Assembly (NCBI RefSeq): GCF_028737215.1
Contig: NZ_JAQZAM010000004.1
Span: forward strand, 186,001-250,000
Direction of reading: 5' to 3'
Origin: Actinomycetospora chibensis
GTDB taxonomy: Bacteria > Actinomycetota > Actinomycetes > Mycobacteriales > Pseudonocardiaceae
Length of the DNA: 64,000 nt
Positions 42,299 to 52,900 of the stretch are shown here, one piece after another. Below the pieces are notes generated by a model. It was given only the letters and a program-made list of their open reading frames with translations. It was not told the origin of the DNA and did not search any database. The position numbers were made by a program, and so were the translations under genes. Position 1 is the stretch's first letter, and the number at the start of each line of letters is the position of its first letter.

Positions 42299-42371
42299 GC
42301 TAGGGCGCCCCTGTGGTGAGGGCGACGTGAACGCCGCGGAGTTGCGGACGAGTTGAGGAACGGGGTGGGCC

Positions 42372-43079
<708 letters not shown>

Positions 43080-44764
43080 GCCCGCCGTGGGCGCAGCGGC
43101 AGCCGCACCGTGAACACGGTGCCGCGGCCGTCCTCGCCCGCCCCGACCTCGACGCTCCCGCCGCGCCGGTCCACGACGCGGCGCACGAGGGCCAGGCCGA
43201 GGCCTCGTCCGTCCCGGCGTCCTTCCTCGGCGTGCTTGGTGGACCAGCCAACCGTGAACGCCGCCTCCGGATCGGCGAGGCCCGGCCCGTCGTCGGCGAC
43301 CCGGACGACGACCGCCCCGTCCTCGACGTGCAGGTCGAGCTCCACCACGCCGCCGCCCCGTCCGTCGTGGGCGCTCTCGAGCGCGGCGTCCAGGGCGTTG
43401 TCGAGGAGGTTGCCGACGACGGTGACGCGGTCGGTCGAGGCCTGCTCGTCCCCGGTGTCGGCCGCGCCGAGCGCCGTGCTCTCCCCGACGCGGAGCGCGA
43501 GCCCCCGGTCGCGGGCGTCGGTGGCCTTGTCCAGCACGAGCGCGGCAAGGGCGGGGTCGGCGAGACGGTCGCGCAGGTTCCCGTCGCCCGCACCGTCGCC
43601 GGTGTCGAGGAGGTCGCGGGTCCAGCGCTGGGCCAGGTCGCGGGCGTCGTCCTGCGCGCCGAGCTCGATGAGCGTGGACACCGCCTGCAGGTGGTTCGCG
43701 TGCTCGTGGGCGGCGAAGCGCAGCGCGCGGGTGACCGAGCGGGCGTCGTCGAGCTCGCGGGTCATCGCCTCGAGCTCGGTGCGGTCCCGCAGGGTCACGA
43801 CCAGATCCGGCGCCGGGCCGGCCACCTCCGTGCGGTTGACCAGCAGCAGCCGCTCGCCCACGAGCATCGTCTCGTCGGTGACGGGGGAGCGGTCGGCGAG
43901 ACGCTCGCGCAGGGCCGGGTCGACGCCGAGCTCGTCGAGCGTCGGCCCGGCGGCGCGCGAGGGCGCGAGCGTGGCGGGCAGCCCGAGCAGCCGGGCGGCC
44001 TCGGCGTTGAGGACCACCACCCGCCCGGAGTCCGCGTCGAGCACCAGCAGGCCCTCGCGCATCGCGGCCATCACGGCCTCGTGGTGGCGGTGCAGGGCGG
44101 TGATCTCGTGCGGCTCGAGGCCCAGGGTGTCGCGCTTGACCCGGCGCGCCGCGAGCCAGGCGAGCCCCACCCCCAGGGCGATCGCCACCGCGGCCGCCAG
44201 CGCGAGCACCGCGAGCTCCCGGGTGATCCGGTCGGCGACCTGCACCCGCAGCTGCCCGGCCGCGACCATCCCGACGACGGTGCCGTCCGCCCCGAGCACC
44301 GGCACGATCGCCCGCACCGACAGCCCGAGCGTCCCGGGGAACGTCTCCACGAGCGTCGCGCCGCCGGCGGCCGGCAGGAACGTGCCCTGGTAGGTCTCGC
44401 CGATCCGCGCCGGCTCGGGATGGCTCAGGCGGGTGCCGGCCGGGTCCATGACGGTGACGAACGAGACGCCGGTGCCGGCGCGCGTCGCCTCGGCGGCGGC
44501 CTGGATGCGGGGGACGTCCCGGGCGGCCACCGCGTCCGCCAGCCCCGGCGACGCGGCGAGCGCCACGGACACCGCGAGGACCTTGTCCGCGGCGTCCCGC
44601 TCGATCGTCTGCCGGGTGCTCCACGCGCTCACCCCGCCCGCGATCACGGCGGTGAGCACCACCGTCACGATCTCCAGCACGAGCAGCCGGCGCACCAACC
44701 GCGAGCCCCGCCGGCCCGGGGCTGCCGGGGGGTCCGAGGGGGCCGACGGGTCCGGAGCGCTCAC

Positions 44765-45245
44765 CGGCCGACCGTCGCGCCCCGGCGCCGCACGCGCAAG
44801 CGTGGGTCCGGTCGTGGTCGCGATCCTGGTTGCGGAGAGCGACGGGTGCGCGAGGGGCCGCGACGGACCCGGATGATCACGCTCCGCCACCGTCCCGCAG
44901 GCCCGGGCACGGGCCGGACCCCCGCGCGCGGGCCCGCGGAGACGGGCGGATCGGACGCCCGCGACGGAGCGGACCGCGTGGATGCCCCTGCGGCTCGCGC
45001 GGCGCTCGGTGCCCTGCTCAGCGGGGGAACGCCGTCCCGCGTGCCGACGGCGCCCCGCGGGCGCTCACGAGAACCGGACACAGTGGGGCACGAGGGCACG
45101 GACCGGCACGGAACCGGCGGCGACCGGGCTCGGAACAGTCCCACGCCGCGTGACCGGTTGAGGGCTCCGGATATCGTCTCGTGCACGACGAGGTGACGGT
45201 CAGGACACGGTCGTGGTGCGGTGGGGCGGGAGGGGGTGACGCATC
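44765..45245. other. intergenic region before the polysaccharide fusion gene
   Basis: About 480 bp with no gene I can support, if the kinase starts at 44764. It contains TTGAGGGCTCCGGATATCGT near 45158-45177 (a possible -10 TATCGT) and, next to the fusion gene, the ribosome site GGGAGGGGGTGACGC. GGAAC at 45132 with GTT at 45157 resembles an ECF promoter but the spacing is too long. Confidence 0.35.
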
Positions 45246-48200
45246 GTGATGAACAGGCGCACGCGGCCGACGCCCCCGCGACGCCGGTGGGGCATCTGGA
45301 CGATGACCGGCGTCCTCGTGCTGATGGTGCTCACCGTGCTCACGGTCTCGGGCCTGGTGAGCTCCAGCATCGGCAACGACGCCCACGCCCGCGCGCCCGA
45401 GGGCCACGAGACCGTCCCTGCGGCGATCAGCGCCGGCGGCCCGATCATCGACGCCCGTACCGACCCGGTGCGCTCGGGCCGGCTGCCCGACCGCACCGTC
45501 GCCCTGACGTTCGACGACGGGCCCGACCCGGTGTGGACCCCGGAGATCCTCGAGGTGCTCGCGCGCCACCGCGTGCCCGGCACGTTCTTCGTCGTGGGCT
45601 CGATGGTCGCCCGGCACCCCGACATGGCGCAGCGGGTCGTCGCGTCGGGTTCCGAGATCGGCGTCCACACCTTCACCCACCCCGATCTCGCCGGCGTGTC
45701 CGAGCTGCGCCGCGACCGCGAGATCGCCGACACCGAGCTGGCGATCGCCGGCGCGACCGGCGTCTCCACCCACCTCGTGCGCCCGCCGTTCTCGTCGACC
45801 TCCGACGCCCTCGACGACCCGGGCTACGGCACCGTCCTCGCGGCCGGCCGCCAGGGCTACGTCACGGTGCTCACCGACGTCGACGGCGAGGACTGGCAAC
45901 GCCCCGGCGTCGACGCGATCGTCCGCAATGCGACACCGCAGAACGGCGCGGGCGCGACGGTGCTGCTGCACGACGCCGGCGGCGACCGCGCGCAGACCGT
46001 CGCCGCCCTCGACCGGCTGATCCCGCAGCTGCAGGCCCAGGGCTACCGGTTCGCCACCGTCAGCGACGCCGCGGGCCTCGGGCCCCACGGGCAACCCGCG
46101 CCGTCCCGCGACCGGATGGTGGGGCAGGGCCTGCTGGCCACGGTCGGCGTCGCGCAGGGCGTCGTCACCCTGATGGAGGTCGCGCTGATCGGTGTCGGCG
46201 GCCTGGTGATCGCCCGGCTGGTCGTGATGCTGGTGGTGGCCCGGCGGCACGCGAAGCGCCGTCGCGACCCGTCGTTCTCGTGGGGCGAGCCGGTGACCGA
46301 CCCCGTGTCCGTGGTCGTGCCCGCGTACAACGAGTCCGACAACATCGAGGCGACCGTCCGCTCGATCCTGGCGAACGACCATCCCCTCGAGGTCGTGGTG
46401 GTCGACGACGGCTCCACCGACGGCACCGCCGACCTGCTCGAGGACCTCGCCCTGCCCCGGGTGCGCGTCGTACGTCAGGCCAACGCCGGCAAGTCCGCGG
46501 CGCTCAACCGGGGCGTGGCGGCCGCGAAGCACGACCTCATCGTCATGATCGACGGCGACACGATCTTCCAGTCGGACACGGTGGCGCAGCTCGTGGCGCC
46601 GTTCGCCGACCCCGCGATCGGTGCGGTCGCCGGCAACGTCAAGATCGCCAACCGCGACCGCCTCATCCCGCGCATGCAGCACCTCGAGTACGTCGTCGGC
46701 TTCAACGTCGACCGGCGGGTGCAGGACACCTGGGGCTCGATCTCGACGATCCCGGGCGCGGCGGGCGCGTTCCGTCGCGAGGCCGTGCAGGAGGTCGGCG
46801 GGCTCTCCTCGGACACCCTCGCCGAGGACACCGACCTCACGATCGCGCTCGGGCGCGCGGGCTGGCGCGTCGTCTACGCCGAGCACGCGCTGGCCTGGAC
46901 CGAGGCCCCGGTCTCCGCGGGCCAGCTGTGGCGCCAGCGGTTCCGCTGGAGCTACGGGACCATGCAGGCGCTCTGGAAGCACCGCCGTGCGCTGCGCGAA
47001 CGCGGTGCGTCGGGCCGCATGGGGCGCCTCGGGCTCGCCCACATCGGGGTCTTCCACGTCGCGCTGCCGCTGGCGGCGCCGCTGGTCGACCTGCTCTTCG
47101 TCTACGGGCTGCTCTTCGGCGACCCGGCGGTGGCGCTGCTGCTCTGGGGCTCGATGCTGCTGTTGCAGCTGATCGCCGGCGTGCTGGCGTTCCGGATGGA
47201 CGGCGAGCCGCTCGGCCCGCTCTGGGCCCTGCCGGTGCAACAGATCATGTACCGCCAGCTGATGTACGTGGTGCTGGTCCAGGCCGTGATCAGCGCGCTC
47301 ACCGGAGCGGGCGTGCGCTGGCAGAAGCTGCAGCGCACCGGTGCCGTCGCCGAGCACCTGGCGCCCGCGGCCCCGGCCCGGGCGGACACGCGGCTCGGCG
47401 ACGACGGGCGCTCGCGCCCCGCGGCCGACCGCCTGCCCGTCCCGGCGGCCGTGCGCGGACCGGCCCCGGACGCCGAGCCCGCGGAGCCCGCCGCGACGCG
47501 CGCCCCGCGCACCGGCGGTGGCCGCGAACGGTGGCTCGACCTGCTGCGCGCCATCGCGCTGATCCGCGTCGTGACCTACCACGCCTTCGGCGACGGCTGG
47601 ATGAGCATGGTGTTCCCGTCGATGGGCGTCATGTTCGCCCTCGGCGGGTCGCTCATGGTGCAGTCGCTGCGCCGCGGCGAGGCCCTCGACGTCATCGGCC
47701 ACCGGCTGCGCCGCCTGCTGCCGCCGTTGTGGTTCTTCGGCCTGCTCGCCGTGCCCCTGATGCTGTGGCACGGCTGGGCGGGGCAGGACGCCGACGGCAC
47801 GGTGACGTCGCCGCTCGTGTGGTCGGACCTCCTGTACTGGGTCTTCCCGCTGGTCGACCCACCCGGCAGCGACTGGGGCTCCGACGCGGTCGTCGGCCTC
47901 TGGTACATCCGCGCCTACCTGTGGTTCGTGCTGCTCACGCCGCTGATGCTCTGGGTGTTCCGGCGGCGCCCGCTGCTGGCGCTGTCGGTGCCGCTGCTCG
48001 TCGTCGGCCTCGACGCGGTGCTCGGGTCGCCGATGGGCGAGTGGGGCGCGATCGGCCCCGTGCTCGTCGACGGCGCCACGTTCGCGGCGTGCTGGATGCT
48101 CGGCTTCGCCCACCGCGACGGCACGCTGCGCAAGCTGCCCGTGCTGCTCGCCTGGGGCGGCGCCGCCGTCCTCGTGGCGGGCGGCCTGGGCTGGGCGTTC

Positions 48201-49319
48201 ACCCACCCCGCCGGCGACATCGGCATCGACCTCAACGACATCCCGTTCGCCCAGGCCCTGGTCTCGTTCGGTGCGGTCCTGCTCGTGCTGCGGTTCAACC
48301 CGCAGGTCGCGTGGCTGGAGCGGGTGCCGCTGCTCGGGCGCCTGGTCACCGTCGTCAACGCCCGGGCGATCACGATCTACCTGTGGCACAACGTGGCCAT
48401 CGCGGTCTCGCCCACGATCGGCGACGTCCTCGGCTGGGAGTCCGAGGGCCAGCACTTCGCGATCGCCGTCGCCCTGATCGTCGTCAGCGTGCTCGGGTTC
48501 GGCTGGGTCGAAGACCTCGCCGCGGGGCGGTCGCTCTCGCTGCTGCCGAACAGCGGCGGCGGAGCCCGTCGCCCGGCCCGTCGGGCTCCCGAGGGCCCCC
48601 GCCCGCCGGTGATCCCCAACGACGTCGAGAACGGGGTCACGTCCGCGCTGTCGCAGGGGTCGCTGCGCGCCCTCGTCGGCCGGGTCGTCGGGGCCGCACC
48701 GCCGTCGGGGCACGCCGACCGCGTCGCCGCGGTCCTGCCCCGCCCGGGGCAGCCGCGCCCCGGACAGGACGGCGCCGACCAGCCCCGGCCCGACCAGCCC
48801 CGTCCTGCCTCCGCGCCGGCTCCCCGCGCGGCGCCCGGGCCGGCGTCGCGGCCGGCGCCGCGGGGAGCACCGACACCGACCGGAGGCGCCCGCCGCCCCG
48901 TCCCGTCCTCCCCGGCCACCGGCGTGCCGGTCCCGGTGGGGGCGCGGGGTGCGGCCGGCTCCGCGGGCCCGGGCACCGGCCGCTACACCCCGGTGCCGCG
49001 GACCTCGGCCGTTCCCTCCGGCGGGCCCGTCCCCGTGCCGGCCCCGCCGCCCCCGCTGCCCTCGCCGACACCCCGGCCGACACCCCAACCGACTGCCCGG
49101 CCCGCACGACCGGCTCCGCGCCTCGTCACGCCGTCCGGCGGGACCGCCCGCCGGCCGTCGGCACCGCCGGACCCGACGGGCTCTCCGGAGACGGTGACCG
49201 GGCTCGTCCCCGGCCGTGCCGCGGCCCACGAGCCGGTGCTGTCGTTCGACGACCCGTCGGTCCGGCGCCCCGGCCGGCACCACCGCGCGGGAGACGACGG
49301 CTCGTCGCCGCGGGGCTGA
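45246..49319 (+). CDS. polysaccharide deacetylase - GT2 synthase - acyltransferase-3 fusion
   Basis: A 1357-residue membrane protein with three enzymes in one chain. Residues 17-39: membrane anchor. 80-285: CE4 deacetylase with TFDDGPDP, GVHTFTHPDL (His pair), RPPFSSTSD, TDVDGEDW and LLHDAGGD. 295-335: membrane helix. 350-610: GT2 with VVVPAYNESDNIEAT, VVVDDGSTDGT, MIDGDTIF (D-x-D near 434), EDTDLTIALGRAGW and QRFRWSYG (near 562), then membrane helices. 757-1090: acyltransferase-3 starting RERWLDLLRAIALIRVVTYHAFG with many helices. 1090-1357: Pro/Arg-rich disordered tail. CE4-GT2 fusions (MatB-like) make and deacetylate poly-N-acetylglucosamine-type polymers in streptomycetes; adding the acyltransferase suggests an O-acylated product. 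Start GTG 45246 or ATG 45249, after GGGAGG. Confidence 0.88.
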   Translation: MMNRRTRPTPPRRRWGIWTMTGVLVLMVLTVLTVSGLVSSSIGNDAHARAPEGHETVPAAISAGGPIIDARTDPVRSGRLPDRTVALTFDDGPDPVWTPEILEVLARHRVPGTFFVVGSMVARHPDMAQRVVASGSEIGVHTFTHPDLAGVSELRRDREIADTELAIAGATGVSTHLVRPPFSSTSDALDDPGYGTVLAAGRQGYVTVLTDVDGEDWQRPGVDAIVRNATPQNGAGATVLLHDAGGDRAQTVAALDRLIPQLQAQGYRFATVSDAAGLGPHGQPAPSRDRMVGQGLLATVGVAQGVVTLMEVALIGVGGLVIARLVVMLVVARRHAKRRRDPSFSWGEPVTDPVSVVVPAYNESDNIEATVRSILANDHPLEVVVVDDGSTDGTADLLEDLALPRVRVVRQANAGKSAALNRGVAAAKHDLIVMIDGDTIFQSDTVAQLVAPFADPAIGAVAGNVKIANRDRLIPRMQHLEYVVGFNVDRRVQDTWGSISTIPGAAGAFRREAVQEVGGLSSDTLAEDTDLTIALGRAGWRVVYAEHALAWTEAPVSAGQLWRQRFRWSYGTMQALWKHRRALRERGASGRMGRLGLAHIGVFHVALPLAAPLVDLLFVYGLLFGDPAVALLLWGSMLLLQLIAGVLAFRMDGEPLGPLWALPVQQIMYRQLMYVVLVQAVISALTGAGVRWQKLQRTGAVAEHLAPAAPARADTRLGDDGRSRPAADRLPVPAAVRGPAPDAEPAEPAATRAPRTGGGRERWLDLLRAIALIRVVTYHAFGDGWMSMVFPSMGVMFALGGSLMVQSLRRGEALDVIGHRLRRLLPPLWFFGLLAVPLMLWHGWAGQDADGTVTSPLVWSDLLYWVFPLVDPPGSDWGSDAVVGLWYIRAYLWFVLLTPLMLWVFRRRPLLALSVPLLVVGLDAVLGSPMGEWGAIGPVLVDGATFAACWMLGFAHRDGTLRKLPVLLAWGGAAVLVAGGLGWAFTHPAGDIGIDLNDIPFAQALVSFGAVLLVLRFNPQVAWLERVPLLGRLVTVVNARAITIYLWHNVAIAVSPTIGDVLGWESEGQHFAIAVALIVVSVLGFGWVEDLAAGRSLSLLPNSGGGARRPARRAPEGPRPPVIPNDVENGVTSALSQGSLRALVGRVVGAAPPSGHADRVAAVLPRPGQPRPGQDGADQPRPDQPRPASAPAPRAAPGPASRPAPRGAPTPTGGARRPVPSSPATGVPVPVGARGAAGSAGPGTGRYTPVPRTSAVPSGGPVPVPAPPPPLPSPTPRPTPQPTARPARPAPRLVTPSGGTARRPSAPPDPTGSPETVTGLVPGRAAAHEPVLSFDDPSVRRPGRHHRAGDDGSSPRG

Positions 49320-49466
49320 CCCACCCCGACGCTCCTGTGGACGCCCGGCGAGCGTCCGTCCGCGCCGTTCGTCCAGGTCGAGATGGGGACCGACGACCTC
49401 GACGGCCTCCATGCCGACCTCCTCGCGAGGGCGTGCGAGGGCACAACCGGACGGACTGACCACCGC

Positions 49467-49734
49467 TCACGAGTAGGCGGCGACCATCCCGACGACGACG
49501 CCGACCGCGCCGAGCACGGCAACCACGGCGCCCCAGAAGAGCGCCGGGCGTATGTGCGCACGCGTCCGGTGCCCCACATGACGACGGCGGGGCCCCCGAC
49601 GCGAGCCGAACGTCCGGGATCGAGAAGGCGATCGGCATGACCCCGATCACGACCCCGAGGACCGCCAGGATCGCCCTGCCGACCGGCCCCGGTGGGCGTC
49701 GGGCGGGCCTCGGGGCGCAGAAGCGCTCCGTCAC
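49467..49734 (-). pseudogene. frameshifted small two-helix membrane protein
   Basis: Reading leftward from GTG 49734, the frame encodes VTERFCAPRP..., then AILAVLGVVIGVMPIAFSIP and runs to about 49590. A second frame then gives HVGHRTRAHIRPALFWGAVV and AVLGAVGVVVGMVAAYS before TGA at 49467. The total, 268 bp, is one base off a multiple of three. The frame change falls near GGGGCCCCC (49589-49597), a likely slip site. Together the parts form a sensible two-helix protein of about 89 residues. It is either a pseudogene or a sequencing error. The 147 bp between it and the fusion gene shows no clear gene. Confidence 0.5.
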
Positions 49735-49763
49735 GGCGACAGCACGGACGAGCGCCCCGCAGC

Positions 49764-50504
49764 TCAGGGCGTGAGGTGCGCCGTGAGGAAGGTCGTCATC
49801 GTCTCGAGGTGGCGTCGGTCGGCGGCGGGGTCGTGGGTGGGGTTGTCGGGCACCGCGAAGCCGTGGGCGGCGGGGTAGGTCTCGATCTCGGCCCGCACCC
49901 CCGCGGCGACGAACGCGTCGCGCAGGCGCCGGTGTTGGTCGGCGTCGAAGGCGGCGTCGTCGGTGGCGGCGGCGACGTAGACGGCGGCGCGGATGCGGTC
50001 GGCGACGAGGTGGGGGCTCGTCGGGTCGTCGGCGGCCGCGAGGTTTCCGCCGTGGAACGTGGCCGTCGCGGCCACCGACCCGGGATGGCGGCCGGCGGCG
50101 CGCAACGCCATCCCGCCGCCGAAGCAGTACCCGACGGTGCCGAGGGCCGGGTGCGCGACCTCGGGTCGCCGGCCGAGCGCCGCGAGATAGGCGCCGGCGT
50201 CGTCGTCGGACTTCTCGGGTGTCAGGGCGCGGACGAGGGCGGTCAGCCGGGCGAACTCCTCGGGGTCCCCGAAGAGGGTCGTCGTGTCGAAGGGCGCGTA
50301 GGGCGTCCGGTAGTAGATGTCGGGCAGCAGCACGGCGAAGCCGCGTCCGGCCAGCCGGTCGGCCATGGCGGCGAAGGTCTCCCGGACCCCGCCCGCGTCC
50401 GGGTAGTACAGGACGCCCGGCCACGATCCTTTGCCGCCGGGCGTGTGCAGGGTCGCGGGGCAGGTGCCGTCGTGCGTCTCGATCTCGACCGCGGTGCGCG
50501 CCAA
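49764..50504 (-). CDS. dienelactone hydrolase family protein
   Basis: A 246-residue alpha/beta hydrolase. GVLYYPDAGGVRETFAAMAD is the oxyanion segment, TVGYCFGGGMALRAA the nucleophile elbow with Cys as in true dienelactone hydrolases, YVAAATDDAAF the acid and YPAAHGFAVPDN the His. The TTG at 50504 is chosen as start because GGAGGAG lies 6 nt upstream and the conserved TAVEIETHDG follows; a longer frame adds a non-conserved segment. Possible role in aromatic lactone breakdown; the substrate is unproven. Confidence 0.85.
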   Translation of the reverse strand: MARTAVEIETHDGTCPATLHTPGGKGSWPGVLYYPDAGGVRETFAAMADRLAGRGFAVLLPDIYYRTPYAPFDTTTLFGDPEEFARLTALVRALTPEKSDDDAGAYLAALGRRPEVAHPALGTVGYCFGGGMALRAAGRHPGSVAATATFHGGNLAAADDPTSPHLVADRIRAAVYVAAATDDAAFDADQHRRLRDAFVAAGVRAEIETYPAAHGFAVPDNPTHDPAADRRHLETMTTFLTAHLTP

Positions 50505-50601
50505 GGGATCCTCCTCCGCCGGTGGCTCGGGCTGATCGTGTCGTCCGGCGGGCCCCGGCGCGTGCGATCTCGCTGTCGGCGCAAGTCCGATCAGCACCCG
50601 C

Positions 50602-51450
50602 TCAGCGCCCGGCGAGCAGGTCGTCGAGGGAGCGCGCCCGGTGCCCGGTGAGGGTCGGGATGTCGTCGGTGACGCCGTCGAGCTCCCCGCTCGCGATCGC
50701 GGTGTAGGTGCTGACCCACGCGTCGAGCTGCCAGTCGGGAGCCTGCCCGGCGCGGGAGGCGTAGGCCTCGTCGACGGTCTGGTCCTCGAACGTCACGGAC
50801 CGCCCGGTGCGGCGGGAGATGACGCGCGCGGCCTCGTCGAGCGTGAGGGCCTCGGGGCCGGTGAGGCTGTAGGTCGCGCCGTCGTGCCCGCTCGGGTCGA
50901 CGAGGATCGCGGCGGCCGCCTCGGCGATGTCGTCCTGGGCGACGGCCGCGACACGACCGGTGCGCGCGGGACCGCGGATGACACCGTCGGGCTCGACGAG
51001 CTCGGGCAGGAAGTCGAGGTAGAAGTTGTCGCGGAGCAGCACCGTGGACAGCCCGCTCGCGCGGAGGTGCTCCTCGGTGGCCCAGTGGTCGCGGGCGAGG
51101 GTGAAGGTCGCCGTGGGGGAGGCCCCGAAGAAGGAGATGTAGACGAGTCGGCGCACGCCGGCGGCCGCCGCGGCGTCGATGAACGTCCGGTGCTGGTCGA
51201 CGCGGTCGGGCGTCTCGGAGCCGGAGACCATCAGGACCGTCTCCACGCCGTCGAGCGCGCTCCGGACCAGCTCGGGCTGGTCGTACGCGCACCGGACGGG
51301 GACGGCGCCCGCGAGGTCCGGCGCACGCTCCGGGCTCCGGACGGCCAGCCGCTGGGCCACGCCGCGCTCGGCGAGGAGCCGCGCCACGCGCCCGCCGAGG
51401 CGCCCCGTCGCTCCCGTGACCGCGATCCCCGGCCGCTCGTCCTCACCCAT
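50602..51450 (-). CDS. NmrA/QOR2-like NAD(P)-binding protein
   Basis: A 282-residue Rossmann protein of the atypical SDR family. It starts IAVTGATGRLGGRVARLLAE (G-x-x-G-x-x-G), has VETVLMVSGSETPDRVDQH near residue 75 and RRLVYISFFGASPTATF near 100, with AVAQDDIAEAAAAIL near 165. This matches NAD(P)H-binding quinone-sensing/reducing proteins. It lacks the YxxxK pair, as in NmrA-type members. ATG 51450 is the start. Confidence 0.82.
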   Translation of the reverse strand: MGEDERPGIAVTGATGRLGGRVARLLAERGVAQRLAVRSPERAPDLAGAVPVRCAYDQPELVRSALDGVETVLMVSGSETPDRVDQHRTFIDAAAAAGVRRLVYISFFGASPTATFTLARDHWATEEHLRASGLSTVLLRDNFYLDFLPELVEPDGVIRGPARTGRVAAVAQDDIAEAAAAILVDPSGHDGATYSLTGPEALTLDEAARVISRRTGRSVTFEDQTVDEAYASRAGQAPDWQLDAWVSTYTAIASGELDGVTDDIPTLTGHRARSLDDLLAGR

Positions 51451-51544
51451 CCGGCGACTCCCTGTGCTCGGCTCCCTCGGTGATCGCGGCAACGCCGGCG
51501 GCCGGCCGTGTCTTCCGAACTCGTCGCGGTGGTGTGTCCGGCGG

Positions 51545-52450
<906 letters not shown>

Positions 52451-52570
52451 GGGCGGGAGCCTAGGAGGCGACCACCCGTCCCACCTGCGGGAGATGCTTC
52501 GGAAACCGAAGCATCTTGCGGCGACGAGTCGTCCCCCCGCGGTGTCGGTGGAGCGCGCCATACTCCCGCC

Positions 52571-52900
52571 ATGGCCTACGACGGGGAGCTCGCCGACCGG
52601 TTGCGGGCGCTGCTGGACGGCGAGGAGCACCTCACCGAGAAGCGGATGTTCGGCGGGCTCGCGTTCCTGCTCGACGGTCACATGGCGCTCGCCGCCAACT
52701 CCCGGGGCGAGCTCATGGTCCGCATCCACCCGAGCCGCGCGGACGACCTGCTGTCCCGGCCGGGTGTCCAGCCCATGGTCATGCGCGGGCGGCCGATGAA
52801 CGGCTGGCTGGACGTCGAGGCCACCACGATCGACGACGCCGCGCTGCAGGGATGGGTCGACGAGGGCGTGTCCTACGTGCGCTCGCTGCCCCCGAAGTGA
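52571..52900 (+). CDS. TfoX N-terminal domain protein
   Basis: A 109-residue protein: MAYDGELADRLRALLDG, then EKRMFGGLAFLLDGHMAL, RIHPSRADDLL and PMNGWLDV, the TfoX N-terminal (RMFGG..F) family, often annotated as methyltransferase-associated or competence-related. No true competence role is known in actinobacteria. ATG 52571 follows CATACT by 6 nt, probably leaderless. The 3' end overlaps menE by 28 bp, tail to tail. Confidence 0.82.
   Translation: MAYDGELADRLRALLDGEEHLTEKRMFGGLAFLLDGHMALAANSRGELMVRIHPSRADDLLSRPGVQPMVMRGRPMNGWLDVEATTIDDAALQGWVDEGVSYVRSLPPK

Noticed and set aside
45132-45160. SigE-type promoter before the fusion gene
   Set aside because: GGAAC and GTT are present but 20 nt apart, longer than the usual spacing, and the start codon is about 90 nt away.
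45018-49463. 1481-residue open frame on the minus strand
   Set aside because: It lies antisense to the polysaccharide fusion gene, is rich in Arg/Gly/His/Asp and has no motif. High GC keeps the opposite frame open.
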